Position numbers and translations under genes: made by a program. Under the pieces are notes generated by a model that was not told the origin of the DNA, searched no databases, and saw nothing but the letters and a program-made list of their open reading frames with translations. From Melastoma dodecandrum (taxonomy: Eukaryota > Streptophyta > Magnoliopsida > Myrtales > Melastomataceae), in assembly GCA_029817715.1 (NCBI GenBank), contig JARUPY010000388.1, forward strand, positions 1 to 64,000: a stretch of DNA of 64,000 bases. The letters are read 5' to 3'. How positions within the stretch are numbered: position 1 is the stretch's first letter; each line of letters opens with the position of its first letter. Positions 51,938 to 61,953 of this stretch are shown here, piece after piece.

Positions 51938-53475
51938 GCAGCCTTCCGCGCGCGATGGAGGAGCAGCCCGACCGCGGGCGCGGACAGCAGCACGAGCAGC
52001 GCACCGTACGGCGCCGCCCGGGTGTACGCGACCTGCGAGGACTCGGCCCAGAACTGCGTCGCGAGGGTGACGGTGCCGTTCGGGGCGAGCAGCAGGGTCG
52101 CGGTCAGCTCGTTCGCGGCGCCGAGGGCGACCAGCGCCGGCGCGGCGCCGATCGCGGGCAGCAGCAGGGGTCCGGTGACCCGGGCGAGCACCGCGACCGG
52201 GTGGACGCCGAGCGACCCGGCGACCTCCCCGAGCACGGGCGGCAGCTGCACGATGCCCGACCGCAGGCCGATGACCGCGCGCGGCAGGAACACGATCGCG
52301 TAGGCCACGAGCACGGTCGCGGGGGTCTGGTAGATCGACGGGAGCACCCGGAGGGTCACGGTGACGAGGGCGAGCGCGACGATGATGACGGGCAGGCTGC
52401 TCGCGACGAGGCACGCGCCCTCCAGCACCCGCGCCGCCCTGCCCGGGTGCCGGACCGACAGCCATGCGACGGGCGCCGCGGCGACGACGGTCACGACCCC
52501 TCCGGCGACCGCGTACCCGGCGGTCTGCAGCAGCGCGCCGACGAGGTCGCTCGGCGCGGCGGAGGCGGGACCCGCCAGCCCCCAGCGCAGGAGGCTCACG
52601 ACGGGCACGCCCACCCCGAGCAGCAGCAGCACGGCGCTCGCCCCGACGGCCGGCGACCGCCAGCGCCCGAGCCGGACCGGCGTGGCCGCGCCCGACGCGC
52701 CGGCGCCGACCCGGCTGAGCCGGCGCCGCCCGCGCAGCGGCGCCTCGCCGACGAGCAGCACCAGGCAGAGCGCCGCGAGCACGATGCCGAGGGCGCTCGC
52801 CGCCGGCCCCGCGAAGGTCGACTGGTACTGCACCACGATCGCGCTGGTGAAGGTGTCGAACCGGATGAGCGCGAAGGCCCCGTACTCGGACAGGAGGTGC
52901 AGACCGACGACGAGCGCGCCGCCCGCGACCGCGGGCCGCAGCGCGGGCAGCACGACCCGCCATGCGATCGCGACGGGCCCGGCGCCGGTCGACGCGGCGA
53001 CCTCCTCGAGCGCCGGATCCAGCCCGCGGAACGCGGCGACCGCCGGCAGGTAGACCAGCGGCGAGTAGGCCAGCACCGCGATCAGCAGACCGCCGGCGAG
53101 ACCGCCGAAGGAGGGCACGAGCGACACCCAGGCGTAGCTCGCCACGAACGACGGCACCGCGAGCGGCGCGGCGAACGCGACGGTCCAGAACCGGCGCCAC
53201 GGCAGGTCCGTGCGCTCGACGAGCCAGGCGGCACCGACCCCGATGACCACCGCGGCGGGGATGCCGAAGCCGACGAGCGCGACCGTGTTGAGCAGGAGCG
53301 AGCCGACGAGCGGGCGCAGCAGCAGCGGGCCCAGCACGCCCCAGCCGGTCGTGATCGCGGTGACGACCACGAACCCGACCGGGACGAGGCAGAGCGCGGC
53401 GAGCAGGCCGACCACCGCCGTGAGGGCGGGGGCCGGCCTGCTCGCCGTCCGGGCGACGGGACGTTCGAGGACCAC
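51934..53475 (-). CDS. ferric-iron ABC transporter permease (FbpB-like, fused double unit)
   Basis: 513 residues with about twelve membrane segments in two similar halves. Each half has a permease coupling loop: ALEEVAASTGAGPVAIAWRVVLP in the first and VLGEVAGSLGVHPVAVLARVTGPLLLP in the second. This fused arrangement is that of FbpB/SfuB iron(III) permeases. It ends in a basic RARKAA. Starts 3 nt after the stop of the binding-protein gene. Confidence 0.92.
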   Translation of the reverse strand: MVLERPVARTASRPAPALTAVVGLLAALCLVPVGFVVVTAITTGWGVLGPLLLRPLVGSLLLNTVALVGFGIPAAVVIGVGAAWLVERTDLPWRRFWTVAFAAPLAVPSFVASYAWVSLVPSFGGLAGGLLIAVLAYSPLVYLPAVAAFRGLDPALEEVAASTGAGPVAIAWRVVLPALRPAVAGGALVVGLHLLSEYGAFALIRFDTFTSAIVVQYQSTFAGPAASALGIVLAALCLVLLVGEAPLRGRRRLSRVGAGASGAATPVRLGRWRSPAVGASAVLLLLGVGVPVVSLLRWGLAGPASAAPSDLVGALLQTAGYAVAGGVVTVVAAAPVAWLSVRHPGRAARVLEGACLVASSLPVIIVALALVTVTLRVLPSIYQTPATVLVAYAIVFLPRAVIGLRSGIVQLPPVLGEVAGSLGVHPVAVLARVTGPLLLPAIGAAPALVALGAANELTATLLLAPNGTVTLATQFWAESSQVAYTRAAPYGALLVLLSAPAVGLLLHRARKAA

Positions 53476-53478
53476 CGG

Positions 53479-54540
53479 TCAGATCAGTCCCGCGCGCGTC
53501 ATGAGATCCGTGACCTGCTTGCTGCTCAGCGCGCCCGGGTCGACCGCCGGGGCGTGCAGGTCCGCGAGCGGCCGGAGGGCCGGGTTGGCCGCGACGCCGC
53601 TCGCGACCGGGTACTCGAAGCTCGTCCCTGTGCGCAGCACGTCCTGCCCCGCCTTCCCGGTGATGAACTTCAGGAACGCCTGGGCCGCCACCGCGTGCTT
53701 CGAGGTCTTGAGCACGCCGCCTCCGGAGACGCTGACGAACGCGCCGGGGTCCTGGTTGCCGAAGTAGGCGAGCTTCGTGTTCGCGCTGTTCTGCTTCGTG
53801 CCGGCCTGGTCGATGAACCAGTAGTAGTGGTAGATCACGCCGACCGGCACCTGGCCGGCGTTCACGGCCGCCAGCACGGCGTCGTTGCCCTTGTACTGGA
53901 CCACGTTGGTCTTCATCGCGGTGAGCCAGCTGGAGGTCGCCGCGGTGCCCTTCTGCTGCAGGTACCCGGCGACGATGGCCTGGAAGTCGGCGCCGCTCGG
54001 CGAGGCCGCCCAGCGGCCCTTCCAGGATGGCGACGCGAGGTCGGTGAGACTCTTCGGCAGCTGGGCCGCGCTGATCTTCGACGGGTTGTAGACCAGCACG
54101 GTCGACCGGGCCGCGATGCCCGTCCAGTCGCCGGACGCGGGGCGGTACGCCGCCGGCACCTGGGCGAGCGTCGCCGCGTCGACCTTCGCGAGCAGGCCGG
54201 CGTTCGCGACGAGCGACATGGCGGGCGAGTTCTCCGTGAGGAACACATCGGCCGGCGACGCCGAGCCCTCCTGGACGAGCTGGTTGCCGAGCGAGGAGTC
54301 GTCGCCGTTGCGGAGCGTGACCTGGACCCCGGTCGAGGCCGTGAAGGCCTTGACCCACGCCTGCGTCAGCTCGACGTGCTGGGCGTTGTAGACGGTGATC
54401 GACTGGCCGGCGAGCGGCGACGCCGAGTTCGAGGCGGCGGGCGCGGCTGCGGAGGAGCAGCCCGCGAGCGCGAGGACCGCGGCGGCGAGCAGGGCGAGCG
54501 GAGCGGGACGGAGACGGGGCACGGCACTTCCAGATGGCAT
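53479..54540 (-). CDS. ferric-iron ABC transporter substrate-binding lipoprotein (FbpA-like)
   Basis: 353 residues. N-terminus is a lipoprotein signal: PLALLAAAVLALAGCSS, with the cysteine at position ~28. The mature part follows the FbpA class: ITVYNAQHVELTQAWVKAFTASTG, QEGSASPADVFLTENSPAM, and GVIYHYYWFIDQAG with two adjacent tyrosines that coordinate Fe3+. An iron box lies 17 nt upstream of the ATG. First gene of the three-gene importer, and vanHAX follows it on the same strand without a clear terminator between. Confidence 0.93.
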   Translation of the reverse strand: MPSGSAVPRLRPAPLALLAAAVLALAGCSSAAAPAASNSASPLAGQSITVYNAQHVELTQAWVKAFTASTGVQVTLRNGDDSSLGNQLVQEGSASPADVFLTENSPAMSLVANAGLLAKVDAATLAQVPAAYRPASGDWTGIAARSTVLVYNPSKISAAQLPKSLTDLASPSWKGRWAASPSGADFQAIVAGYLQQKGTAATSSWLTAMKTNVVQYKGNDAVLAAVNAGQVPVGVIYHYYWFIDQAGTKQNSANTKLAYFGNQDPGAFVSVSGGGVLKTSKHAVAAQAFLKFITGKAGQDVLRTGTSFEYPVASGVAANPALRPLADLHAPAVDPGALSSKQVTDLMTRAGLI

Positions 54541-54557
54541 CGGTGGACGGTGATGAC

Positions 54558-54576
54558 TGAGGACAGCCTTACCTAA
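54558..54576. promoter_or_regulatory. DtxR/IdeR iron box upstream of the iron importer
   Basis: On the minus strand TTAGGTAAGGCTGTCCTCA agrees with the consensus TTAGGTTAGGCTAACCTAA at 15 of 19 positions and lies 17 nt before the ATG of the iron-binding lipoprotein. This predicts derepression of the importer, and perhaps of vanHAX if they are co-transcribed, under iron shortage. Confidence 0.75.
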
Positions 54577-54715
54577 GTCGACGAAGAAGGGAAACCGACG
54601 GTTCATCCGGATCGCGACACGATGCGATCGGCGGTCGCCGGCTACGTCCGTCGACGTAGTCGGGAACCGTCGACGAGCGGACGCGCGGCGACCGGCGCGG
54701 AGCCATGCTGGCCGC

Positions 54716-56836
54716 GTGATCCTGCGAACCCGCTCCCCGCTCGACCGGCGCCGGCTCGCCCTGCGTCTGCTCGCCGCGCTCGTCCTCGTCGGGGTCTGGC
54801 TCGGCGTCGCGGCGTTCGGCGGCCCCACGTTCGGACGGCTCGACGCCGTGACGACGAACGACCAGGCCTCCTACCTCCCGGCCACCGCCGAGTCGACGAA
54901 GGTGATCGACCAGCAGCGCCGCTTCCTCGGCGCCGACGCGGTGCCGGTCGTGCTGCTGTTCGTCCGCGACGCCGGACTGACCGCCGCGGACCGCGCCGCC
55001 GTGGCCGACCGCGCCTCGGCCGTCGCGGCGATCCCGCACGTGCGCAGCGTCTCCCCCGCGATCCCGTCGAAGGACGGGAAGGCGCTCGAGGTCGTCGCGG
55101 CGATCGACGCCACCGCGAGCGGCAGCACCGTCGTCGGGGCGATCCGCGCCGCGCTCGCCGCGTCGCCCGCCCCCGGGCTGCGCAGCTGGGTCACCGGGCC
55201 GGCGGCGATCGGCGCCGACTTCGGTGCGGGCTTCGCGGGGATCGACGGCGTGCTGCTGCTCGTCGCGCTCGCGGCCGTGTTCGTGATCCTGCTCGTCGTC
55301 TACCGGTCGGTGCTGCTGCCGGTCGTCGTGCTGCTCACCTCCGCGTTCGCCCTGACCGGCAGCATCCTGGTGGTCTACGCCGTCGGCGCCGCAGGGCTCG
55401 TCACGATCACGGGGCAGAGCCGCGGCATCCTCGCGATCCTGGCGATCGGCGCGGCCACCGACTACTCGCTGCTGCTCGTCGCGCGGCACCGGGAGGCGCT
55501 GCGGTCGACCCCCGACCACTGGACGGCGCTGGCGATGGCCTGGCGACGCTCGCTCGAGCCGGTCGCGGCGTCGGCCCTCACCGTCATCCTCGGGGTGCTG
55601 TGCCTCGGGTTCTCCGACCTCAACTCCAACAAGGGGCTCGGGCCGGTCTCCGCGATCGCGGTCGCGTTCGCGTTCCTCGCCGCGATGACCGCGCTGCCGG
55701 GGGTGCTCGCGCTGCTCGGCCGGGCGGCCTTCTGGCCGCTCGTGCCCCGCTACGACCCCGACCTGCCCGCCGATCCGCCCGCCGGCAGGCTCTGGGGCGG
55801 CATCGGCCGGCTCGTGCGGCGGCGGCCGCGGCGGGTGTGGATCGCGACGGCGCTGCTGCTCGGCGTGCTCGCGATCGGGCTCACCCGGCTGCAGGCGAGC
55901 GGGGTCCCGCAGACCGACCTGCTGCTGTCCCCCTCCGAGTCGGTCGCCGGCCAGCAGGAGCTGGCGCGCCACTACGACGCCGGCAGCGGCAGCCCGGTCG
56001 TCGTCACGGTCCGGGAGGCGAGCACCGCGCAGGCGCTCGCGGCGCTCCGCGCGGACCCGCGGGTGGCGTCCGCCGTCACCGTGTCCGCATCGGGTCGCCC
56101 GACGGGCGCCGCACCGAGGGTCGTCGGCGGCCGGGTGCTGATCGACGCGACGCTCGACGTGCAGGCCGACTCGGACGCCGCGCAGCAGGCCGTCGTCCGG
56201 CTGCGCACGGCCCTCCGGACCGTGGACGCGACCGCGCTCGTCGGCGGCACCTCCGCGCTCGACCTCGACGCGAACCTGACGGCGCAGCAGGACCTCCGCA
56301 CGATCATCCCGATCGTGCTCGGGGTGATCCTCGTCGTGCTCGCGCTGCTGCTGCGCGCCGTCGTCGCGCCGCTGCTGCTCGTCGCGACCGTGGTGCTGTC
56401 CTACTCGGCGACGCTCGGCATCGCCGCGATCGTGTTCCGCGACGTGCTGCGATTCCCCGGCGCCGACCCGTCCGTGCCGCTGTTCGGGTTCGTGTTCCTC
56501 GTCGCGCTCGGGGTGGACTACAACATCTTCCTCATGACGCGGGTGCGGGAGGAGTCCCGGACCCGCGGCACCCGCGCCGGCACCACCGCGGGGCTGGTCA
56601 CGACCGGCGGCGTGATCACGTCGGCCGGCATCGTGCTCGCGGCGACGTTCGCGGCGCTCGGCGTGATCCCGATCCTCTTCCTCGTGCAGATCGCGTTCAT
56701 CGTCGCGGTCGGGGTGCTACTCGACACCCTCCTCGTCCGGACGCTCCTGGTGCCGGCCCTCGTCACGGACGTCGGCCCGGCGGTGTGGTGGCCGTCGCCG
56801 CTCGCGCGGACGAGGATCGACGGCGACCGGAGGTGA
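54716..56836 (+). CDS. MMPL-family RND transporter
   Basis: 706 residues. Two halves, each with an N-terminal helix, a large extracellular loop and five helices. First half: VTTNDQASYLPATAESTKV, then GILAILAIGAATDYSLLLVARHREAL. Second half: QTDLLLSPSESVAGQQELA, then FLVALGVDYNIFLMTRVREE. The paired A-T-D-Y and V-D-Y-N motifs in the fourth helix carry the proton-relay aspartate/tyrosine of MmpL3-type pumps. It exports lipids or drugs. CATGCT is 6 nt before the GTG. Stop overlaps the histidine-kinase start. Confidence 0.93.
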   Translation: MILRTRSPLDRRRLALRLLAALVLVGVWLGVAAFGGPTFGRLDAVTTNDQASYLPATAESTKVIDQQRRFLGADAVPVVLLFVRDAGLTAADRAAVADRASAVAAIPHVRSVSPAIPSKDGKALEVVAAIDATASGSTVVGAIRAALAASPAPGLRSWVTGPAAIGADFGAGFAGIDGVLLLVALAAVFVILLVVYRSVLLPVVVLLTSAFALTGSILVVYAVGAAGLVTITGQSRGILAILAIGAATDYSLLLVARHREALRSTPDHWTALAMAWRRSLEPVAASALTVILGVLCLGFSDLNSNKGLGPVSAIAVAFAFLAAMTALPGVLALLGRAAFWPLVPRYDPDLPADPPAGRLWGGIGRLVRRRPRRVWIATALLLGVLAIGLTRLQASGVPQTDLLLSPSESVAGQQELARHYDAGSGSPVVVTVREASTAQALAALRADPRVASAVTVSASGRPTGAAPRVVGGRVLIDATLDVQADSDAAQQAVVRLRTALRTVDATALVGGTSALDLDANLTAQQDLRTIIPIVLGVILVVLALLLRAVVAPLLLVATVVLSYSATLGIAAIVFRDVLRFPGADPSVPLFGFVFLVALGVDYNIFLMTRVREESRTRGTRAGTTAGLVTTGGVITSAGIVLAATFAALGVIPILFLVQIAFIVAVGVLLDTLLVRTLLVPALVTDVGPAVWWPSPLARTRIDGDRR

Positions 56837-57947
56837 GCGCGGTGGGACGGGTCGGCGGCGCACGGGTGCTGCGGCTCGCCGTGCCGGTCGCGACCGCCGC
56901 GCTGACGCTCGGCGCCATCGCCGCCGAGCTCGCCGGCGCCGCGCGTCCGGTGCCGCCCGCGATCGGCGCCGTGGTGCTCGGTCTCGCGGCCTCCGCGGCC
57001 CTCCTGCTGCCCCGCGAGCGGACGCGGGAGGCGGCCGCGGCGGTGCTCGTGCTCAGCCTCGGCTACCACCTGCTCGGCTACCCGGGGCAGGGCGTCGCGC
57101 TGCCGCTGTTCGTCGTCTGCTTCCGGATCGCGGCGGACGCGCGGACGCCGTGGGGCGCCGTGCTCGGCGCCGCGATCGCGCTGGTCTGGAGCGGGATCCC
57201 CGCGATCCCGCCGCACGCGGTCGTGTGGTGGGACTGGCCGGTGCTCGGCCCCGCGATCGGGATCGTGGCGGCGGCCGCCGCCGGCGCCGTCGCGGGCCTG
57301 CTCGCCCGGGAGGCGGCCGCGCGCCGCAGCGCCGAGGCCGCCGACGAGCGCGTCCGGATCGCCCAGGACATGCACGACGTGATCGCGCACACCCTCACCG
57401 CGGTGACCGTGCAGACGACGGCGGCGCTCGACGCGATCGACGACGACCCGGACACGGCGCGGAGGCGCTGCGCCGGGCCCGCGCGCTGTCGGTCGCCGCC
57501 GCGCCGCAGCTGCGCAGCTCCCTCCAGTCGTTCCGGGCGGGCGGCGCTCCGACGGCGCCGCAGCCGACGCTCGCGCTGGTCGACGAGGTGCTCGCGTCCG
57601 CGCTGGCCGCAGGGCTCCAGGTCGAACGGGCGATCGAGGTGCGGCCGGGCGACCTGCCGCCCGTGGCCGAGCTGACGATCGCCCGGATCGTGCAGGAGGC
57701 GGTCACGAACACCCTCCGGCACGCGGGCGCCCGGCGCATCCGGGTCACGATCCGCCGCGCCGGTGCGGACGTCGAGGTCGAGGCCGCGGACGACGGACGG
57801 CACCCCGCGGGCGCCGCGGGGCTCGGCATCGCCGGCATGCGCGAGCGCGCCGAGCAGGCCGGTGGGCGGCTCGAGGCCGGGCCGGCCGAGGGCGGCGGCT
57901 TCCGCGTCGCAGCGGAGCTGCCCGCACCGCCGGAGGATGCGGCATGA
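56833..57947 (+). CDS. NarL-type sensor histidine kinase (one frameshift)
   Basis: GTG overlaps the MMPL stop. About 370 residues. Five or six membrane helices with no large extracellular domain, then the HisKA_3 phosphorylation segment RIAQDMHDVIAHTLTAVTVQ (histidine near residue 181), a shift near 57465, then the ATP-binding domain with QEAVTNTLRHAGAR (N box) and GLGIAGMRERAEQAGG (G box). A membrane-sensing kinase like those controlling drug exporters (LiaS/DesK-like layout). It probably senses the cargo or envelope state of the MMPL partner. Confidence 0.88.
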
Positions 57948-58621
57948 CGATCCGGGTGGTCCTCGCCGACGACCAGGAGATGGTGCGGCTCGGGCTGCGC
58001 TCGATCCTCGAGCGCGGCGGCGACATCGAGGTCGTGGCCGAGGCCGCGACCGGGCGGTCGGCCGTCGCGGCGGCCCGGCGCGAGCGACCGGATGTCGTGC
58101 TGATGGACGTGCGGATGCCGGACGAGGACGGGATCACCGCGACCGCGGCGATCACCGCCGACCCGGCGCTCGCGGCCGTGCGGGTGCTCGTGGTCACCTC
58201 GTTCGACGCGGACGACCACGTCTTCGGCGCCTTGCGCGCGGGCGCCTCCGGGTTCCTCACGAAGGACGCGGAGGCGGAGGAGCTGCGCCGGGCCGTCCGC
58301 GTCGTCGCCGCGGGCGAGTCGCTGCTGGCGCCCGCGGCGACCCGGCGGCTCATCGACCGGTTCCTCGCGCGACCCGATCCGGATCCCGGCGCGGTCGCCC
58401 GGATCGCCCTGCTCACCGACCGGGAGCGGGAGGTCACCCGGCTCGCGGCGCAGGGCCTGTCGAACGACGGCATCGCCGGCCGGCTCGTCATCTCGCCCGC
58501 GACCGCCCGGACGCACATCGGCCGGGCGATGCAGAAGCTCGGCGCCCGCGACCGCGCCCAGCTCGTCATCGCGGCGTTCGAGAGCGGCCTGACCGCGCCG
58601 GAGTCGCCGCCCGGCTGGTGA
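57944..58621 (+). CDS. LuxR/NarL-family response regulator
   Basis: 225 residues. Receiver domain: VVLADDQEMVRLGL (acidic pair), DVVLMDVRMPDEDG (phosphoacceptor Asp near 56), VVTSFD, LTKDAEAEEL (Lys). C-terminal HTH: LTDREREVTRLAAQGLSNDGIAGRLVISPATARTHIG. ATG overlaps the kinase stop (ATGA). It should bind its own operon promoter and activate MMPL expression. Confidence 0.93.
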   Translation: MTIRVVLADDQEMVRLGLRSILERGGDIEVVAEAATGRSAVAAARRERPDVVLMDVRMPDEDGITATAAITADPALAAVRVLVVTSFDADDHVFGALRAGASGFLTKDAEAEELRRAVRVVAAGESLLAPAATRRLIDRFLARPDPDPGAVARIALLTDREREVTRLAAQGLSNDGIAGRLVISPATARTHIGRAMQKLGARDRAQLVIAAFESGLTAPESPPGW

Positions 58622-58627
58622 CGCGCG

Positions 58628-59213
58628 TCAGCGCGCGGCGTCGTACCGGAGGAGCACCAGCTGCGAGTCCGGCAGCACCCGCGCCTCCAGCAGCCGGAGC
58701 GACGCGCGCGCCGCCCCGAGGTAGAGGTTCGTGCCGCCGCCGAGCAGCGCCGGGCCGACGAGCACGTGCAGGTCGTCGACGAGGCCCGCCTCGAGCAGCG
58801 GGCTCCAGGTCGTGCCGCTGCCGAACAGCACGATGTCGTCGCCGCCCTCCGCCTTCAACGCCGCGACAGCCTCCAGCGCGTCCGCGCGTCGCACGATCCG
58901 GGTCGTCTCGGACCAGCCCGCCTCCGGGTCCGGCTGCAGCGAGTCCGAGATCACGACCTTCTCGATCCCGAGGTTGATCGCCGCGATCTCGCGCTCGACC
59001 TGCGGCTGCGTCTCGTCCTGCGCGACCTGCGACCAGTAGCCGTGGAAGCCGTCGAAGAACCGGCGCCCGAACAGCTGCGTCGACGCGTGCCGGAGCAGCT
59101 CGAGGTTGTGCCTGCTGAAACCCGTCGTCGAACGGCAGCACCATCAGGTCCTGCCCGGGCCCTTCGTAGAACCCGTCGACCGAGGTCAGCACCGACACGA
59201 TCAGCTTCCGCAT
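58628..59213 (-). CDS. dihydrofolate-reductase-fold (RibD C-terminal-like) reductase (one frameshift)
   Basis: MRKLIVSVLTSVDGFYEGPG, then after a shift near 59120 RRFFDGFHGYWSQVAQDET type sequence, EKVVISDSLQPD, DIVLFGSGTTWSPLLEAGLVDDLHVLVGPALLGGG, LRLLEARVLPDSQLVLLRY. About 194 residues, a relative of the protein at 7581-8183. NADPH reductase of unknown substrate. Confidence 0.82.
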
Positions 59214-59275
59214 GCCGTCACCGTCCCCGAGACGGCTGGGAGGATGGCGGGATCGACCCCTCGCTGCTGGACCTC

Positions 59276-61787
59276 ATGCCGTCGCCCCTCCCCGACGGGA
59301 GCCTCGACGAGGACGCCGCGTACCTCGGGTTCGCCGGCTGGGCGGAGGCGCGCGGCCTGTCGCTCTACCCGGCGCAGGAGGAGGCGGCGATCGAGATCGT
59401 CTCCGGTGCGAACCTGATCCTGTCGACGCCGACGGGCACCGGGAAGTCGCTCGTCGCGATCGCCGCGCACGCGTTCTCGCTCGCGCAGCACAAGCGCTCC
59501 TCCTACACGGCGCCGATCAAAGCCCTGGTCAGCGAGAAGTTCTTCGCGCTCGTCGAGGTGTTCGGCGCGCTGAACGTCGGGATGGTGACCGGCGACTCCT
59601 CCGTGAACCCGGATGCGCCGATCGTCTGCTGCACCGCGGAGATCCTCGCGAACCTGGCCCTCCGGCACGGGCCGGAGGCGCCCGTCGACCAGGTCGTCAT
59701 GGACGAGTTCCACTTCTACGCCGATCCGCAGCGCGGCTGGGCGTGGCAGGTGCCGCTGCTCACACTCCCCCACGTGCAGTTCGTGCTGATGTCGGCGACG
59801 CTCGGCGACGTTACGGCGCTCGCGGCGGATCTGACCCGGCGGACCGGGCGGGCGACGGCGAGCGTCACGGGCGTCGAGCGGCCCGTGCCCCTCCACTACT
59901 CGTACGAGCTCGAACCGATCCACGACTCGATCGATCAGCTGCTGCACTCCGACCAGGCGCCCGTCTACGTGGTCCACTTCTCGCAGGCGGCGGCGCTCGA
60001 GCGGGCGCAGGCGCTCGCGTCGGCGCAGGTCGCGACGCGCGAGCAGCGCGACCGGATCGCGGAGACGATCGGCGGCTTCCGGTTCACGACCGCGTTCGGG
60101 CGGACGCTGTCGCGCCTCCTGCGACTCGGGATCGGCGTCCATCACGCGGGGATGCTGCCGAAGTACCGGCGGCTCGTGGAGCAGCTGGCGCAGCAGGGCC
60201 TCCTGCGGGTGATCTGCGGCACGGACACGCTCGGCGTCGGGATCAACGTGCCGATCCGGACCGTGCTCCTCACCGCGCTGACGAAGTTCGACGGGACCCG
60301 GATGCGGCACCTCACCGCGCGGGAGTTCCACCAGATCGCCGGCCGCGCGGGCCGGGCCGGGTACGACACCGCGGGCACGGTCGTCGCGCAGGCGCCGGAG
60401 CACGAGTCGGAGAACCGCAAGGCGCTCGCGAAGATGGGCGACGACCCGAAGAAGCGGCGGAAGTTCGTCGCGAAGAAGGCGCCGGCCGGGTTCGTGTCCT
60501 GGGGCGAGGCGAGCTTCCGGAAGCTGATCGACGCGGAGCCGGAGACGCTCACCTCGTCGATGCAGATCACGAGCTCGATGCTGCTGAACGTGATCGCGCG
60601 CGGCGGTGACGTCTTCGCGAACGTGCACGCGCTCGTGTTCGACAACCACGAGCCGTGGCGGCGGCAGCTCGAGCTGGCGCGGCGGGCGCTCGGGATCTAC
60701 CGGACCCTCCGGAACGCGGGCGTCGTCGAGCAGGTCGTGACGCCCGAAGGGGTCTCGATCCGGCTCACGGTCGAGCTGCAGCCGGACTTCGCGCTGAACC
60801 AGCCGCTGTCGCCGTTCGCGCTCGCCGCGTTCGAGCTGCTCGATCCCGAGTCGCCGACGTTCGCGCTCGACGTGCTCTCGATCGTCGAGTCGACGCTCGA
60901 CGACCCGCCGCCTGTGCTGTCGCAGCAGCAGTTCATCGCGCGCGGCGAGGCCGTCGCCGCGATGAAGGCGGAGGGCATCGAGTACGAGGAGCGGATGGAG
61001 CGACTCGAGGAGGTTACCCACCCGCAGCCGCTGAAGGAGCTGCTCGACGCGGCCTACGAGGCGTACTCGGCCGAGCAGCCGTGGGTGCGCGACTTCGCGC
61101 TGTCGCCGAAGTCCGTCGTGCGGGACATGGTCGAGCGGGCCCTGTCCTTCGGCGAGTTCTGCTCGTTCTACAGCCTCTCGCGGTCGGAGGGGCTGGTCCT
61201 CCGGTACCTCTCCGACGCGTTCCGGGCGGCGCGGCAGACGATCCCGGACGAGATCAAGGACGAGGAGCTGCAGGACCTGATCGAGTGGCTCGGCGAGCTG
61301 GTGCGTCAGGTCGACTCCTCCCTCGTGGACGAGTGGGAGGAGCTCACGCACCCGGAGCTGCACGAGGCGGCGGAGGCGCAGATCGTGCCACCGGCGCCGC
61401 GACGGCTCACCGCGAACGTGCGGGCGTTCCGCGTCATGGTGCGGAACGAGCTGTTCCGACGGGTGCAGCTGGCGGCGCGGTCCGCGTGGGAGGCGCTCGG
61501 CGAGCTGGATGCGTCCGCCGGGTTCGACGCGGACGCGTGGGCCGACGCGATGGACGCGTACTGGGACGAGCACGTGTCGCTCGGCATCGGCCCGGACGCG
61601 CGCGGCCCGGCGCTCCTGCTCATCACGGAGACGCCGACCGAGTGGCGCGTGCGTCAGATCTTCGACGATCCGGCCGGCGACCACGACTTCGGCATCAGCG
61701 CGGTGGTCGACCTCGCCGCCTCCGACGAGGCGGGCACCGCGGTCGTCCCGCGTCACCAGCGTCGGCCTCGTCGACGCGACGGTGTGA
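59276..61787 (+). CDS. Ski2-like DEAD/DEAH-box helicase (DUF3516 type)
   Basis: 836 residues. Helicase motifs in order: LYPAQEEAAIEI (Q-like), STPTGTGKSLVAI (I), TAPIKALVSEK (Ia), VVMDEFHFY (II, here DEFH), LMSATLGDV (III), GVHHAGMLPKYR and GTDTLGVGINVPIRTVLL (IV/V), HQIAGRAGRAGYDT (VI). Then a DUF3516-like C-terminal half. Such actinobacterial helicases are thought to unwind RNA. A one-base shift at 61745-61755 gives the natural end VRVTSVGLVDATV. The true start may be the ATG at 59244 with a shift, because the ATG at 59276 has no clear ribosome site. Confidence 0.88.
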
Positions 61788-61798
61788 CGGAGCGCTTC

Positions 61799-61889
61799 AG
61801 CAGGAAATCTGGAGTTGGGAAAGCAGGAACAACTCACGATCGCAGGAAGGAATCGCCCATCCGTTCCTGCCGAAGCGAATTCTTCCTGC
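61799..61889. terminator. nested inverted repeats after the helicase gene
   Basis: AGCAGGAA at 61799-61806 pairs with TTCCTGCT at 61882-61889, and AGCAGGAAC at 61822-61830 with GTTCCTGC at 61863-61870. The design (a short AGCAGG word repeated and mirrored) is like family A, although the word differs. Placed 11 nt after the helicase stop. Confidence 0.55.
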
Positions 61890-61953
61890 TCTCGTGCTCG
61901 TCCACCTGACACTCGTCGGCGGGGGTCCGAGCGATCGCACGGCGAGCACGACA

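Noticed and set aside
54716..58621. Two-component pair as VanRS
   Set aside because: VanR is OmpR-type and VanS has a classic HisKA. Here the regulator is NarL/LuxR-type and the kinase HisKA_3, co-transcribed with an MMPL pump.
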